DNA of 64,000 nt, from contig JACONQ010000003.1 in NCBI GenBank assembly GCA_014281115.1, forward strand, positions 744,001-808,000, given 5' to 3'. This document shows positions 54,600 through 64,000 of this stretch, piece after piece. Every line of letters starts with the position of its first letter. The stretch's first letter is position 1. A model generated the notes under the pieces. That model was given only the letters and a program-made list of their open reading frames with translations. It had not been told where the DNA came from and did not search any database. The translations under genes and the position numbers were made by a program. The DNA is from Laburnicola sp. R22_1. Taxonomy: Eukaryota > Ascomycota > Dothideomycetes > Pleosporales > Didymosphaeriaceae.

Positions 54600-56480
54600 A
54601 TAGCTATAATTATAATACCTTATACGCTATAATCTTTTACAAAGAATTTAATATTATTATAGAGTTAAATAAGAAATCCTTCTTTCTACCTATTTTTAAG
54701 TAATACTTACGCAACTTCTCTTATTCTATCTTAGCTGCAGCCTATATAGCTTTTAGCTATCTAGTATTATTTAACTCTTTAATAAGCTTATTATTTATCT
54801 TATCTAGAAAATTAAAGAGCTAGTTATATATAAGCTAGATGTATAGAACCTAGGGTTTCTAGTTCTCGCTTAGAAAGTTTATAGCCTTCTTAAACTTTTA
54901 AAGCATAAAGGTAATTAACTTAAGATACAACTATTCTAGAGCTAATAGTTAAAGTTTCTTAAGATCTTTAAAGTCAACCTTTATAGTATTACTATAAGTA
55001 AAAGTATTTAATCTCCTAGTTATCTTTATTACAATCTCCTTCTCTAGCTATATATTAATATTTGCCTAAAGCTTTAGTACGCGCTCATATATATTATATA
55101 TAGAGTTCTATCTTATTTAGACGTCTTAAATTATAAATAATTGCTTCTTTAGTAGTGTATTACTTTATATTATAAGATATTACTTATATTACTATAGTAA
55201 CTAGTTAATTATAATATAAATAGCATAGAGCTGCGTACTAGTTAGCCTATAATAACTTTTTATAATAACTTTCTATAATAATAGCTAATATATCTTGTAA
55301 AGAGAATTTAGAACAAATATTTACGTCTAGATTTTATTTATATATTGCTGCTATAGCGTCTTTCTAGAGTTAAAATAAATAGGCGCTAACAACTTAAGAT
55401 AATAAATAATATCTTAAACTATAAAGTTAATAATATAAGTAAAATATAGGATTGTGTTCTCTTTTTAGTTCTAGGTAATATTCTCCTCTAATAGTTTGTG
55501 CTAGACGCTCTAAGCTAAAGTATTATTATTATTAGTATTATTATATATAATTACTAGGAGCTTCTGCACAGTTTCTATATTCTTAAGGACTTATAGTACC
55601 TCTAATACTATTAATACTCTAGTATAGCTGCCACGCATTAGTATAAAGTTAAGTAGCTTAAGAAGAAGCTACTAAGCATTATTAATATAGTAACTATTAA
55701 TAGCTAAAAAGCTAAAGTAATTAGCTGCAGACCACGCATTAAGCGAGATAGAGAGTTTAGTTACTCTACTAATATTACTAAGAATAGCTGCCTTAGTAGT
55801 ATTAAATTTATTTAATAATATCTAGTAAAACCTATATTAGCTAGTTATCGTAGCGTTATGCCTAAGGAAATAAAGAAAGTATTAAAAGGATAGTTGCTCT
55901 ACTATTTAAAAGGACTAGTTATTATTAATTACTACCTATATAAGTTTAGTTTTAAACGCCTATAAAAAATATACAGAACATAAAATAGCTATCTGCTTTT
56001 TTTATACTAAAAAGTAAAAGTCCTTTTATAAATAGGCTTATTCTACTATGTATATACTTAGAACCTTATATAGTTAATAAGGTGCTTAGTACTAATTAGC
56101 TAGGTACTAGTAGAGTTAACGCTTAAGTGTTATAGTACATAGCTATAGTTAAGATAGAATATATATAGATAACTAAAGGGGTACTCTACACTCTTCTAAA
56201 ATATAGTCTAAATAATACCTAGATAAAGATAAGAGTTCTAGTGTAGGTTATAGGTTTGTTTATCTTTAGCCTATTAAGTATTAAACTACTACGCGTTCTA
56301 TATAGCAAATGTCTTTTTCCCTATTTCTAACTTTTAAAAGTTTAAAGGGGAATACTAAATAAGACAAATTATTTTACTTTCTAACTTATTAGCCTATAGG
56401 GCTAGGATTCTATATCTAAGAAGAGTATCTAGTAGTAGGATAACTAGTTTATTAATATAGGGCTGTATATTAATTTCTAG
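54600..56480 (-). pseudogene. hAT-type transposase remnant, copy 1
   Basis: On the minus strand, decayed text reads like a hAT transposase: NISRVTKLSISL, the AW(S)AANYFSFLAINSYYINN segment typical of the hAT core, and further downstream a helix-rich part (ERVLKLQANINIWLE-like). Stop codons interrupt it every few dozen codons. Boundaries are approximate and no terminal repeats were found. Confidence 0.6.
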
Positions 56481-57149
56481 AGTAAGTGTAGTACTTAATA
56501 TAGCACTTAAGAATATTAGTGTAATAAAAAAATATAATAACTAGTTAAATAATTATTAGAGAGAATAGTAGTTTAAGAAGAGAATATAATAAACTAAATT
56601 CTATAATATTAACTATAGTAGTATTCAACTAATATTAAAGTTAGCTAAAAATAGTATATAGCACATAGTGTGCTAATGATAAGTTAGTTTTAGATCTAGA
56701 CTAGTATATAGCCCTTTATTACAGAGTTAGTTTTAGATAGTAATTAGCTTATTACTATACTACTATAGATGGCATTCTTAGCAACTAGTATATAATTATT
56801 AGCTATAATAATTAGCTATAGCAAAATTATAACTCTAGCTTATCTTATCCTATGCGCTAATTATTGTCTAAAACCCTTTTAGCACCTAAGCCCCCCTTAT
56901 TATCTAAACTCCCCTTAGTACCTAAGTCCCTAAAGTCTAAGAAACCCTTAAAGTCTATATTCTTATCTATAATGTTAGAGTTATACCTATCTAGTAGCTT
57001 CTAGAAATAAGCCTTAAGCTCCTTTCTATTATCCTTAATTTTCTCTATACTAACTAGGAAAGACGCCTTTAGAAAGGTAAAAGGCACAAATAGGAGAAAT
57101 AGGGTATAAAGAAAAGGTAATAGGGCGTGCTTAGCAAGTAGGCTAGCAA

Positions 57150-58065
57150 GAACTATTATATTATATATAATTACTAGGAGCTTCTATATAGTTTCTATAT
57201 CCTTAAGAACCTATAGTATTTTTAATATTATTAATACTTTAGTGTAACTACTATGTATTAGTATAAAGTTAAGTAGCTTTTTCTTAAGCTACTAAGCATT
57301 ATTAATATAGTAACTATTAATAGCTAGAAAGCTAAGGTAATTAGCTATAGACTACGCGGTAAGTAAAATAGAGAGTTTAGTTGCCCTACTAATATTACTA
57401 AGGATAGCTACTTTAGCAGTGTTAAATTTGTTTAGAAATGTCTAGTAGAATCTATATTAACTAGTTATTACAGCGTTAGGCCTAAGAAAGTAGAGAAAGT
57501 ATTAAAAGGATAGTTGCTTTACTATTTAGAAGGACTAGTTATTATTTATTACTACCTATATAAGTTTAGTTTTAAATATCTATAGAGAGTATATAGAATA
57601 TAAAATAGCTATCTACTTTTTTATACTAAGAAGTAAAAGTCCTTTTATAAATAAGCTTATTCTACTATATATATACTTAGGACCTTATATAGTTAATAAG
57701 GTGCTTAGTACTAATTAGCTAAGTACTAGTAAAATTAACACTTAGATATTATAGTATATAGCTATAGTTAAAATAGAATATATATAGATAACCAAAGAAA
57801 TACTTTTTACCCTCTTAGAATATAGTCTAGCTAAAACCTATATAAAGATAAAAGTTCTAGTGTAAATTATAAATTTATTTATCTTTAGCCTATTAAGTAT
57901 TAGACTACTACGCATTCTATATAGTAAATATCTGTTTTCCTATCTCTAACTCTTAAAAGTCTAAAAGGAGACATTAAAAAAGATAAATTGTTCTACTTTC
58001 TAACCTATTAGCCTATAGGGCTAGAATTCTATATCTAAGAAGAGTATCTAGTAGTAGTAGGCTAG
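57150..58065 (-). pseudogene. hAT-type transposase remnant, copy 2 (partial)
   Basis: Repeats the 55545-56460 part of copy 1 in the same orientation over about 910 bp, including the SNISRATKLSI and LAINSYYIN-like text. It then runs directly into minisatellite array 2, while copy 1 is separated from its array, so the two are arranged in permuted order. Confidence 0.6.
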
Positions 58066-58089
58066 TAAATAGGTTCGGGGTACCTAGCT

Positions 58090-58232
58090 TAAGTATAGGA
58101 TTAGGTTAGAGTCGTATAGACCCTAGGTATAGGTTAGGATAGGGTTGTATAGACCCTAGGTATAGATTAGGTTAGGTCGCATAAACCCTAGGTATAGGTT
58201 AGGTTAGATTGCATAGACTTCTAGGTGTAGTT
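58090..58232. repeat. 33-bp minisatellite, array 2
   Basis: Four to five units similar to array 1 (TAGACCCTAGGTATAGGTTA core). Several units keep CCC where array 1 has CTC. Confidence 0.75.
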
Positions 58233-58868
58233 AAGTGAATACCTATTAAGAGGTAACTTATATTATATAAAATTAAGTTAGACTTTATACTTTCTAAAGG
58301 TATATAAGAAAAGAGATTAAGATTGCGTAACTTATATTATATAAAATTAATAGTAATAAGATTAGTAACTTTAGTTACTCTAGTAGCTTATATAAATTAT
58401 CCCTCTTATTTAATAGCACTATATCCTCTAAATTGTTCTCTCCTATATAAGAATCTAATAACTTTATAGATTACTTATTAGCTATTATAAACTTAACTAT
58501 TATAACCTTTTAAATTATTTAAGCAGCGAAATTATGCCTTTAATCTCTAATTATATTCCTACTAGTGTTAAAGACGCGCTTAATACCTACTTATAAAATT
58601 TACACTACTAGAATATTTTTTATAACTTATATAAGTTAGGAGTAAAATATTTAATAAACTTTCTACTATACTAGTGTATTAAACTTATTATCTTTTTTAA
58701 CTATAGAAGTACTTAGGTATATTTCTCCTTCTATCTAAGTTAGGCTAGAGTTATAATTAACATCTAGCGTAGCTAAACTTTAGCTAGAGGTAGAAAGGCT
58801 ACTAGACTATAAACTAGGTAGCAAAGAAGGCTTTTAAAACTATTTACTACTTTATAACTATTTTAGAA

Positions 58869-59140
58869 TATAATTCTAGGCCGGCTATTTAACTAACTAT
58901 CGTGTTACGTAATTAATAATTTCTTTAACAATATTTTTCGCAGCAACAACAACAACAATAATTATAATAGTAACTAACCTAACTATTTTATTACTATCCT
59001 ATAGTAGATCTCCCCTCGCAACTAGCGAGCTATATACCGCCCCCCTAAGACCTCGCTATTACTGCCCATCTCCTCTGTACTCCTACCGCTGCCACCGCCC
59101 TTACTCGTTATTATTCTTATACGCCCACATAATCTTAACT
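58869..59140. repeat. Less damaged copy of the 49076-49391 repeat
   Basis: Same block order as at 49076 but with C/G kept (GCAGCAACAACAACAACAAT versus AATAATAAGAATAAT). It marks the point where base composition returns to normal. Confidence 0.7.
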
Positions 59141-60110
59141 ACCACTAAAAGCTTCTCCCACTATAGCTGCGCGCGCGCTCTGGCAACGTATAAAAAACAT
59201 CCACTTCTCCTCTAATAAACGCCCACTACTATATCTTAGCCTATCCTCTAGTCTTACTAGGAACGCAATAGTAAGGTTGTCACCGATCTGAGGTGCGGGC
59301 CCCTCGCTTACGTCATATTACCTTTTTGGGACTAGCGCGATTCCTAAGCGAGGTCCTAAGCGAGGCTACGTATATAGCCTGCCTACGTACCCACCTTACG
59401 TGAGTATCGCTACTATCTCATGTTTGGATCCTGATTACTACTATCATCTCATGTACGACGTGATGACCCCCATGGTGCCCTCACACTATAGTAGCGATCG
59501 TCAAGCTGCGGCTTGACTATCCACGGCCTGTCTCCAGGGCGTCATCGACGACGACGCCTGTCGACTAACGCGGTGGGCGGGCCCCCCGCGTCCTCGAGTA
59601 CCTCAAGTATTAGGAGCACAGATGCCTCCTCCAGAGCGTCACCAACGTAACCGACGGCGACGACGACGCTTACCTACGGGTCACCCATCGACGACGGGTG
59701 CGGCAGGAGATGAAGGATGGCTGCTGCCTTATTCAGCGGCACGTAGGTCACGTCTCGCGAGACGTCAGCCCCCCAGCACTACCCTAAGTCCCTAGGAGAG
59801 TAACTCACTCATGAGTAACGTGGCTCCCCACGACGATCCACGGGCTCACCAAGCCTCACATGCAGCGACTCTTGCGGCAGTCGCGAGAACAGCTCACTAA
59901 CAAGCGAATCCGGTCACTGCGACGACCGTGAGCCTGGCTCACTCAGACAAGCCACCCACAGTTACAACTATTTATCAAACTCATTATAAGTCACTATAAA
60001 TCACTGTGATCCCATTCACCTTACTGATAAGAGATATGACGACGTCGACGTCATCACCCAGATCTGACGACAGTAACGTCTCCGACTACGACGTCTCCTC
60101 CATCACTTAC

Positions 60111-60210
60111 GACACACAGGACCTCTGCGATGACAACAGAAGGTCACGACACACAGGACCTCTGCGATAACGGCAGACGGACACACAAGACCTCTGCGAT
60201 GACGGTGACG
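60111..60210. repeat. Three short tandem units in the retroelement 5' region
   Basis: GACACACAGGACCTCTGCGAT recurs at 60111, 60148 and 60180 (the last with one A for G), spacing 37 and 32 bp. Confidence 0.8.
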
Positions 60211-60598
60211 ACCCGGACGACTCACGGCCTGAGGCACAGTCGTAAGTCGAGTTAGTGAGATCTGCGCCCCCAGTAAATTGCTCTGGTGCGGTATAACAGC
60301 AAACCCTTCGCGGGCGCGTTCGTTTTGCGTAGTTGAAAGTCTCAAGACCTCGCAGTAATTCTGATAAGTCTTACCTGCTTCGGCGGAAGCCTAGGGAGTC
60401 CAGCGTCACCATACAAAGTCTCAAGGTTTCACACATCAGGCTTGTCCTGTCGTTCACAGTTACGCATGGGCCACAGTCGCGACGCCTCGCACAAAATCAC
60501 CTGCTGCGACTTACCGCAACAACCCACCGTGCCCTCGACTTTGCGACCGCCACCGTCGATTCAAATTGTACACTCACCGAGAGACGAACCCATTGTAC

Positions 60599-62690
60599 AT
60601 GGTAGACAAGATGGCGAGACCAAGCCAAGAAAACAACAACGACAACACCGGTTTCCGCAAGAAGCCCCGCGACTTCGCTACCGCGTCTCAGCCAGAGGTC
60701 CCAACTCAGCAGAGCACCACTCAGGGTGCTCTGCCCATGGACCGGGATAAGTTAGATAACAACTTGTTAGAGATAGAGCGACGACGCAACAAGCGCAAAG
60801 TCACATTCGAAAAGGGACTTATTCGACTCAAAGATTACGACAAAGCTTTCGCAGACAACAACGACAAAGGCAGACCTTCCAACAAAGGCAGACCTTTCAA
60901 CAAACGCAATCCTTTTGTTGACACACCTAATCTTCTAACTACGACACGTAACCGACAAGACCGTGCTAGCTTGCTACCCGCCAATCTCCCCAAGTACATA
61001 TACTTCACCAATGTCACCAACACCAACAGCGATATTCTAGATCACGAACTCCGCGTCGGCGTCACTAGTGTGGAGGATGGTTCAAAGCTAGACGAAGTCA
61101 AGGTTCAAGGGCATGTACAGTTCGTCAACGCTGTCAACCAGAAACCCGAGTTCTGGTGGGACATTGTCACGTCACTATCAACGACTGTACAACGGATTAC
61201 CAACGAATTGGAAGATAATCAGACCAAGCTTCAAGAGTTTGAACAACTTAAGGCCAGTTGTAAAGTGCTAGAACAACAGTTTATGACAAAGTCAGAACAA
61301 GTCAAGACATTAGAGGGTTATATATTATCACACAAGGACTCCCTTAAGATAGTAGAACAAGATAACATCCAGCTGCGGGGACATTATAAGTCATTAAAGA
61401 AGGACTTTATTTCTCTCAGCAGGTCTAAAATCCCTGCCGCCCATCATATGGCTCTACAACAACAACTTAGGGAGCTCCAAGGTCGACTGCTAGACGACTA
61501 CGTCCCGCGCGTCAACTATTAAGACTTAGAGAACCGCGTCTCACAAATAACCAAAGCGGAGCACGCAATTCAACAGGAATTGAACACGGCTCGCATCCGC
61601 ATCACTAAGCTTGGGGGAAAGCCGCCTGTACGCATTATCCCGCGGGGTCAACCTTGTGACGCTCGACAGTTTGGGGATCCTAATCAGCCCATCCCCTCCG
61701 TCGAGCAACTCCCCAACGTCGAAGTTCGCTATACTCCGGCAAATAATCCGTCACTTAACTATATACGTCCTTCTCTTACTCTAGATGCATAATATAACCC
61801 GCGCGCTGTAATCTACACAAGTCACGCGCAACAACAGACTCGTCCGCTGCCATCCCGTGAAGTAATTCCGTCACCTAGACTTACCGCGGATCCCCAATAC
61901 TCACGCATTCGAATGCCTAAGGTGGATCCCTTTACTAGCAAAGACAAGGACAAGGACGACTATAAACGCTAGCGCATCGCATTAATAGACAAGCTGCAAA
62001 CTCTACCAAATAAGCAGTTACGCATTATGTATTTGCGAAGCCGACTTAAAGGACGTGCTTAGACTCTTATATACCCGCACTTTAAAACCGCCACAACTGT
62101 CGCTAATATGCTCAATCATCTTGATAAAATCTACCTGTCTAAGAACAAGCTGTTAGACGCGCAGGAGAAGATTATAGGCGACACCCTGGCGCAGGGCCCT
62201 AGGGAAACCCTCACAGACTGGCACGCGCGCTTTATGGCTGTCGTTAACTATCTCAACATGCCCAACTACCTGCTAATAAATCACGCCCGTCGACTCATGC
62301 ATACTCGTATCGTCCACGCCACTAACACATTATCCGTCCCTAGTGAGTCCTTTGCCTCCTATATAGAACGCGCGCTGTACATAGAACGTCTTAATCGCGA
62401 ATCTACAATGGGCCGTTCAGGAAACTCCTTGACTGCGGCACCCAACCGCTCAAAAGCTCGCATAACAATAACTAGATCCAATGCCACTACGCGCACCACT
62501 TTATCCGCCCCGCGTATAAACAAGTCCACCGGGCGCAATAACTATGGGCGTACGTCACGCGAACTGGATCTACTAGCCAAGGCCAATGCCTGCTTCAAGT
62601 GTGGCGCTATAGGATATTAAGCAACAGACGCGACCGCTAACTGTTGCAATAACGCCATAACCCTAGCAAAAGATATTAAGCACCTCCACG
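60599..62690 (+). pseudogene. Retrotransposon gag, interrupted by stops
   Basis: ATG 60599 opens a gag-like protein with a long basic/coiled-coil region (LEDNQTKLQEFEQLKASCKV), then stops at 61520, 61790, 61970 and 62059. The frame can be followed through all of them: DLENRVSQITKAEHAIQQ, MPKVDPFTSKDKDK, TLTDWHARFMAVVNYLNM and a CFKCGAIGY zinc knuckle followed by a TAA. Each stop can be explained by one C-to-T or G-to-A change (Gln or Trp codons), so the copy is lightly RIP-affected compared with the island. Confidence 0.7.
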
Positions 62691-63109
62691 TTAATCGTCT
62701 TAGGCCCTATTGATCATAAAGACGCGCAGCACGTTTATGCTATTCAGACGAATCCCGACTAACTGTACGGAATGCATGGACATAACAGCCCGCGCGATGA
62801 GTCACCTGAGCCCGACAGTGATGCTAGTGATGATAAAGAAGGTGTGCGTCATGGCTGGGATTATGAGGATAAAGATAAGTCATATTTTCAATAGCTCCTA
62901 AGCGAAATCGCGCAAGGGAGCGACAGCAGCAGCGTATACAGAAGAATCTCGCAGTAATACAACAAAAAATAGATAAGTTCGAGTTAAACAATAAGCTCGG
63001 CATTCACCTATAGCGTATGCAACAGATTTCCGCTATTGCCATTAACATAGAACCTTAGTTAAACAAAGTCAAATAATTGTAGTTTACATATCTTGTTAAA
63101 CTCGCAGCA

Positions 63110-63420
63110 CCTCGCAAATAGGCCAAGGCACAACAACTCACTAACACAGGAGCCAGCGCGTGCTTTGTTAGTCCCGCCTACATTAAATAACACTAACTAA
63201 GACTATACAATGTTGATAACCCAATTACCCTATATCTCGCAGACGGCAAAGTTGTATACAAGATTAGTCAAGCTGTGGACCTTACAATACAATATGGTAC
63301 TTACACCAGCACTGCGATGTGTTTTGTTACTAATATTGGCGCTTTCAACATCATTCTTGGCATGGATTAGATGTTCGCTCACAACCCGCGACTAGGGTTA
63401 CACAACTAATCTATAACGTT
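63110..63420 (+). pseudogene. Retroviral-type aspartic protease segment of pol
   Basis: Text LTNTGASACFVSPAYI corresponds to the DTGA active-site motif with Asp changed to Asn. Later ADGKVVYKISQAVDLTIQYG and NIILGMD match the protease C-terminal part, followed by a TAG in place of Trp. Inactive as read. Confidence 0.7.
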
Positions 63421-64000
63421 TAATACGTATTATTGCCTAGTTTATTATCTTAAAGACGCACTGCCCAAAACTGTATACTATAATAAGCCACCCACTAGTT
63501 TATTACAACCCACAACTCGCGAGGATATTAGTCTAATTACTGGCTGGGCAGCTTATCTGATGGTGATCCACAACCCGGACTCTGTTACTTGGCTAGAGCC
63601 TCATAACTGGGACCGGCTGGGTTGACCGCCTAACCTAATAATGGGCAATTGCAATGCGCAGACGTTCTGCGCTACTATAGGACTCGCCGCGTGTAGTCAG
63701 ACGGACTATAACAAGTTTATGAAAAAGTTATCTAACAAACCCCAAACGGCGGATAAGATAAGGCAGTCGTTACCCGTGTGGTTACACGACAAGTCTCAAT
63801 ATTTCGACCCAAAGGAGGCCAACAAGTTACCTCCCCATCGCCCCGGAGTTAACCACGCCATTGACCTTGTCAACAACAAAGCTCCGCGACCCCACATATA
63901 CGGTCTTACACGACTGGAGACTATAGCGGTCAAGGAGTATATTAATAAAATGACCACAAAAGGGTTCTTACAGACAAGCACGTCTCGGTACGCGTCTCCC
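63420..64000 (+). pseudogene. Linker and start of reverse transcriptase, partial
   Basis: After a linker with a stop (63624), the segment PHRPGVNHAIDLVNNKAPRP and TRLETIAVKEYINKMTTKGF is the usual entry to the gypsy RT domain. The palm motifs lie beyond the window end. Confidence 0.65.

Larger units (their letters stand above)
45376..58868. repeat. AT-rich RIP island
   Basis: About 13.5 kb of very AT-rich sequence in which CpA is rare and TpA abundant to the eye, and every recognisable coding segment is full of TAG/TAA stops. It contains only transposon copies and their repeats, listed separately. Stretches without an assigned element (about 47.99-48.05, 51.25-51.80, 53.12-53.40, 54.0-54.6 and 56.48-57.04 kb) hold similar decayed sequence with no identifiable gene. 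Confidence 0.85.
59278..64000 (+). mobile_element. Ty3/gypsy-like LTR retrotransposon, 5' part, cut by window edge
   Basis: A GC-normal, non-coding 5' region (possible LTR start TGTCACCG at 59278; possible end near 60298) is followed by gag, aspartic protease and the beginning of reverse transcriptase on the + strand. The order protease then RT and the gag zinc knuckle fit the gypsy class. The 3' LTR is outside the window, so the LTR limits are estimates and no primer site was identified. Confidence 0.75.

Noticed and set aside
45376..58868. Centromere or CRISPR-like array in the AT-rich block
   Set aside because: Repeats are long, few and transposon-derived; there are no regularly spaced short repeats with unique spacers, and composition is explained by RIP.
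1..64000. tRNA or rRNA genes
   Set aside because: No TTCGANNC-type arm within a foldable 70-90 nt cloverleaf and no rRNA landmark was recognised by eye; a covariance-model scan would be decisive.

Overview
The window is from a filamentous ascomycete (Pezizomycotina). The genes carry many short introns (mostly 44-65 nt, with GTAAGT-like donors and CTRAC-type branch sites). They include a C2H2 plus fungal-transcription-factor-domain regulator and an NF-YA (HapB) factor. The right-hand third is an AT-rich block of transposon copies damaged by C-to-T and G-to-A changes of the kind made by RIP (repeat-induced point mutation). Gene models were spliced by hand; every intact protein model sums to a multiple of three.

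Region 1 (about 1.3-28.5 kb) is a dense catabolic gene cluster: metallo-beta-lactamase-fold hydrolase, type-B carboxylesterase, SDR, NAD(P)-binding reductase, 3-hydroxyisobutyrate-dehydrogenase-like enzyme, SCOT-type 3-oxoacid CoA-transferase, iron-dependent maleylacetate-reductase-like dehydrogenase, thiolase, 3-carboxymuconate-cycloisomerase-like lyase, homogentisate-dioxygenase homologue with an extra C-terminal tail, CaiB/BaiF CoA-transferase, mitochondrial 2-oxodicarboxylate carrier, a C2H2 regulator and a P450. Together they could open an aromatic or lactone substrate, reduce a maleylacetate-like product to 3-oxoadipate, activate it with CoA and cleave it by thiolysis, with the later steps probably mitochondrial. 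The maleylacetoacetate isomerase and fumarylacetoacetase that normally sit beside homogentisate dioxygenase are absent. Every intergenic region that can serve as a promoter in this cluster carries TGTGGGG/CCCCACA, usually extended to ATGTGGGG or CCCCACAC. This is the strongest sign of one co-regulated system.

Region 2 (28.5-40.8 kb) holds a 759-residue protein of unknown function, a 6 kb spacer with repeat remnants, and hapB. The hapB gene has an unusually long leader (about 1.6 kb) in which ATG occurs only inside a candidate leader intron.

Region 3 (40.8-45.2 kb) is a small decaying secondary-metabolism-like locus: a frameshifted P450 pseudogene divergent from an intact SDR, separated by a palindrome with two E-boxes, then a truncated second P450 fragment.

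Region 4 (45.2-59.2 kb) is an AT-rich RIP island without intact genes. It has two 1.86 kb Fot1/pogo copies, a 343-bp triplicated tandem repeat, a long-TIR foldback element, minisatellites and two hAT transposase remnants. Region 5 (about 59.3 kb to the end) is the 5' part of a Ty3/gypsy-like LTR retrotransposon with stop codons in gag and protease, cut by the window edge.
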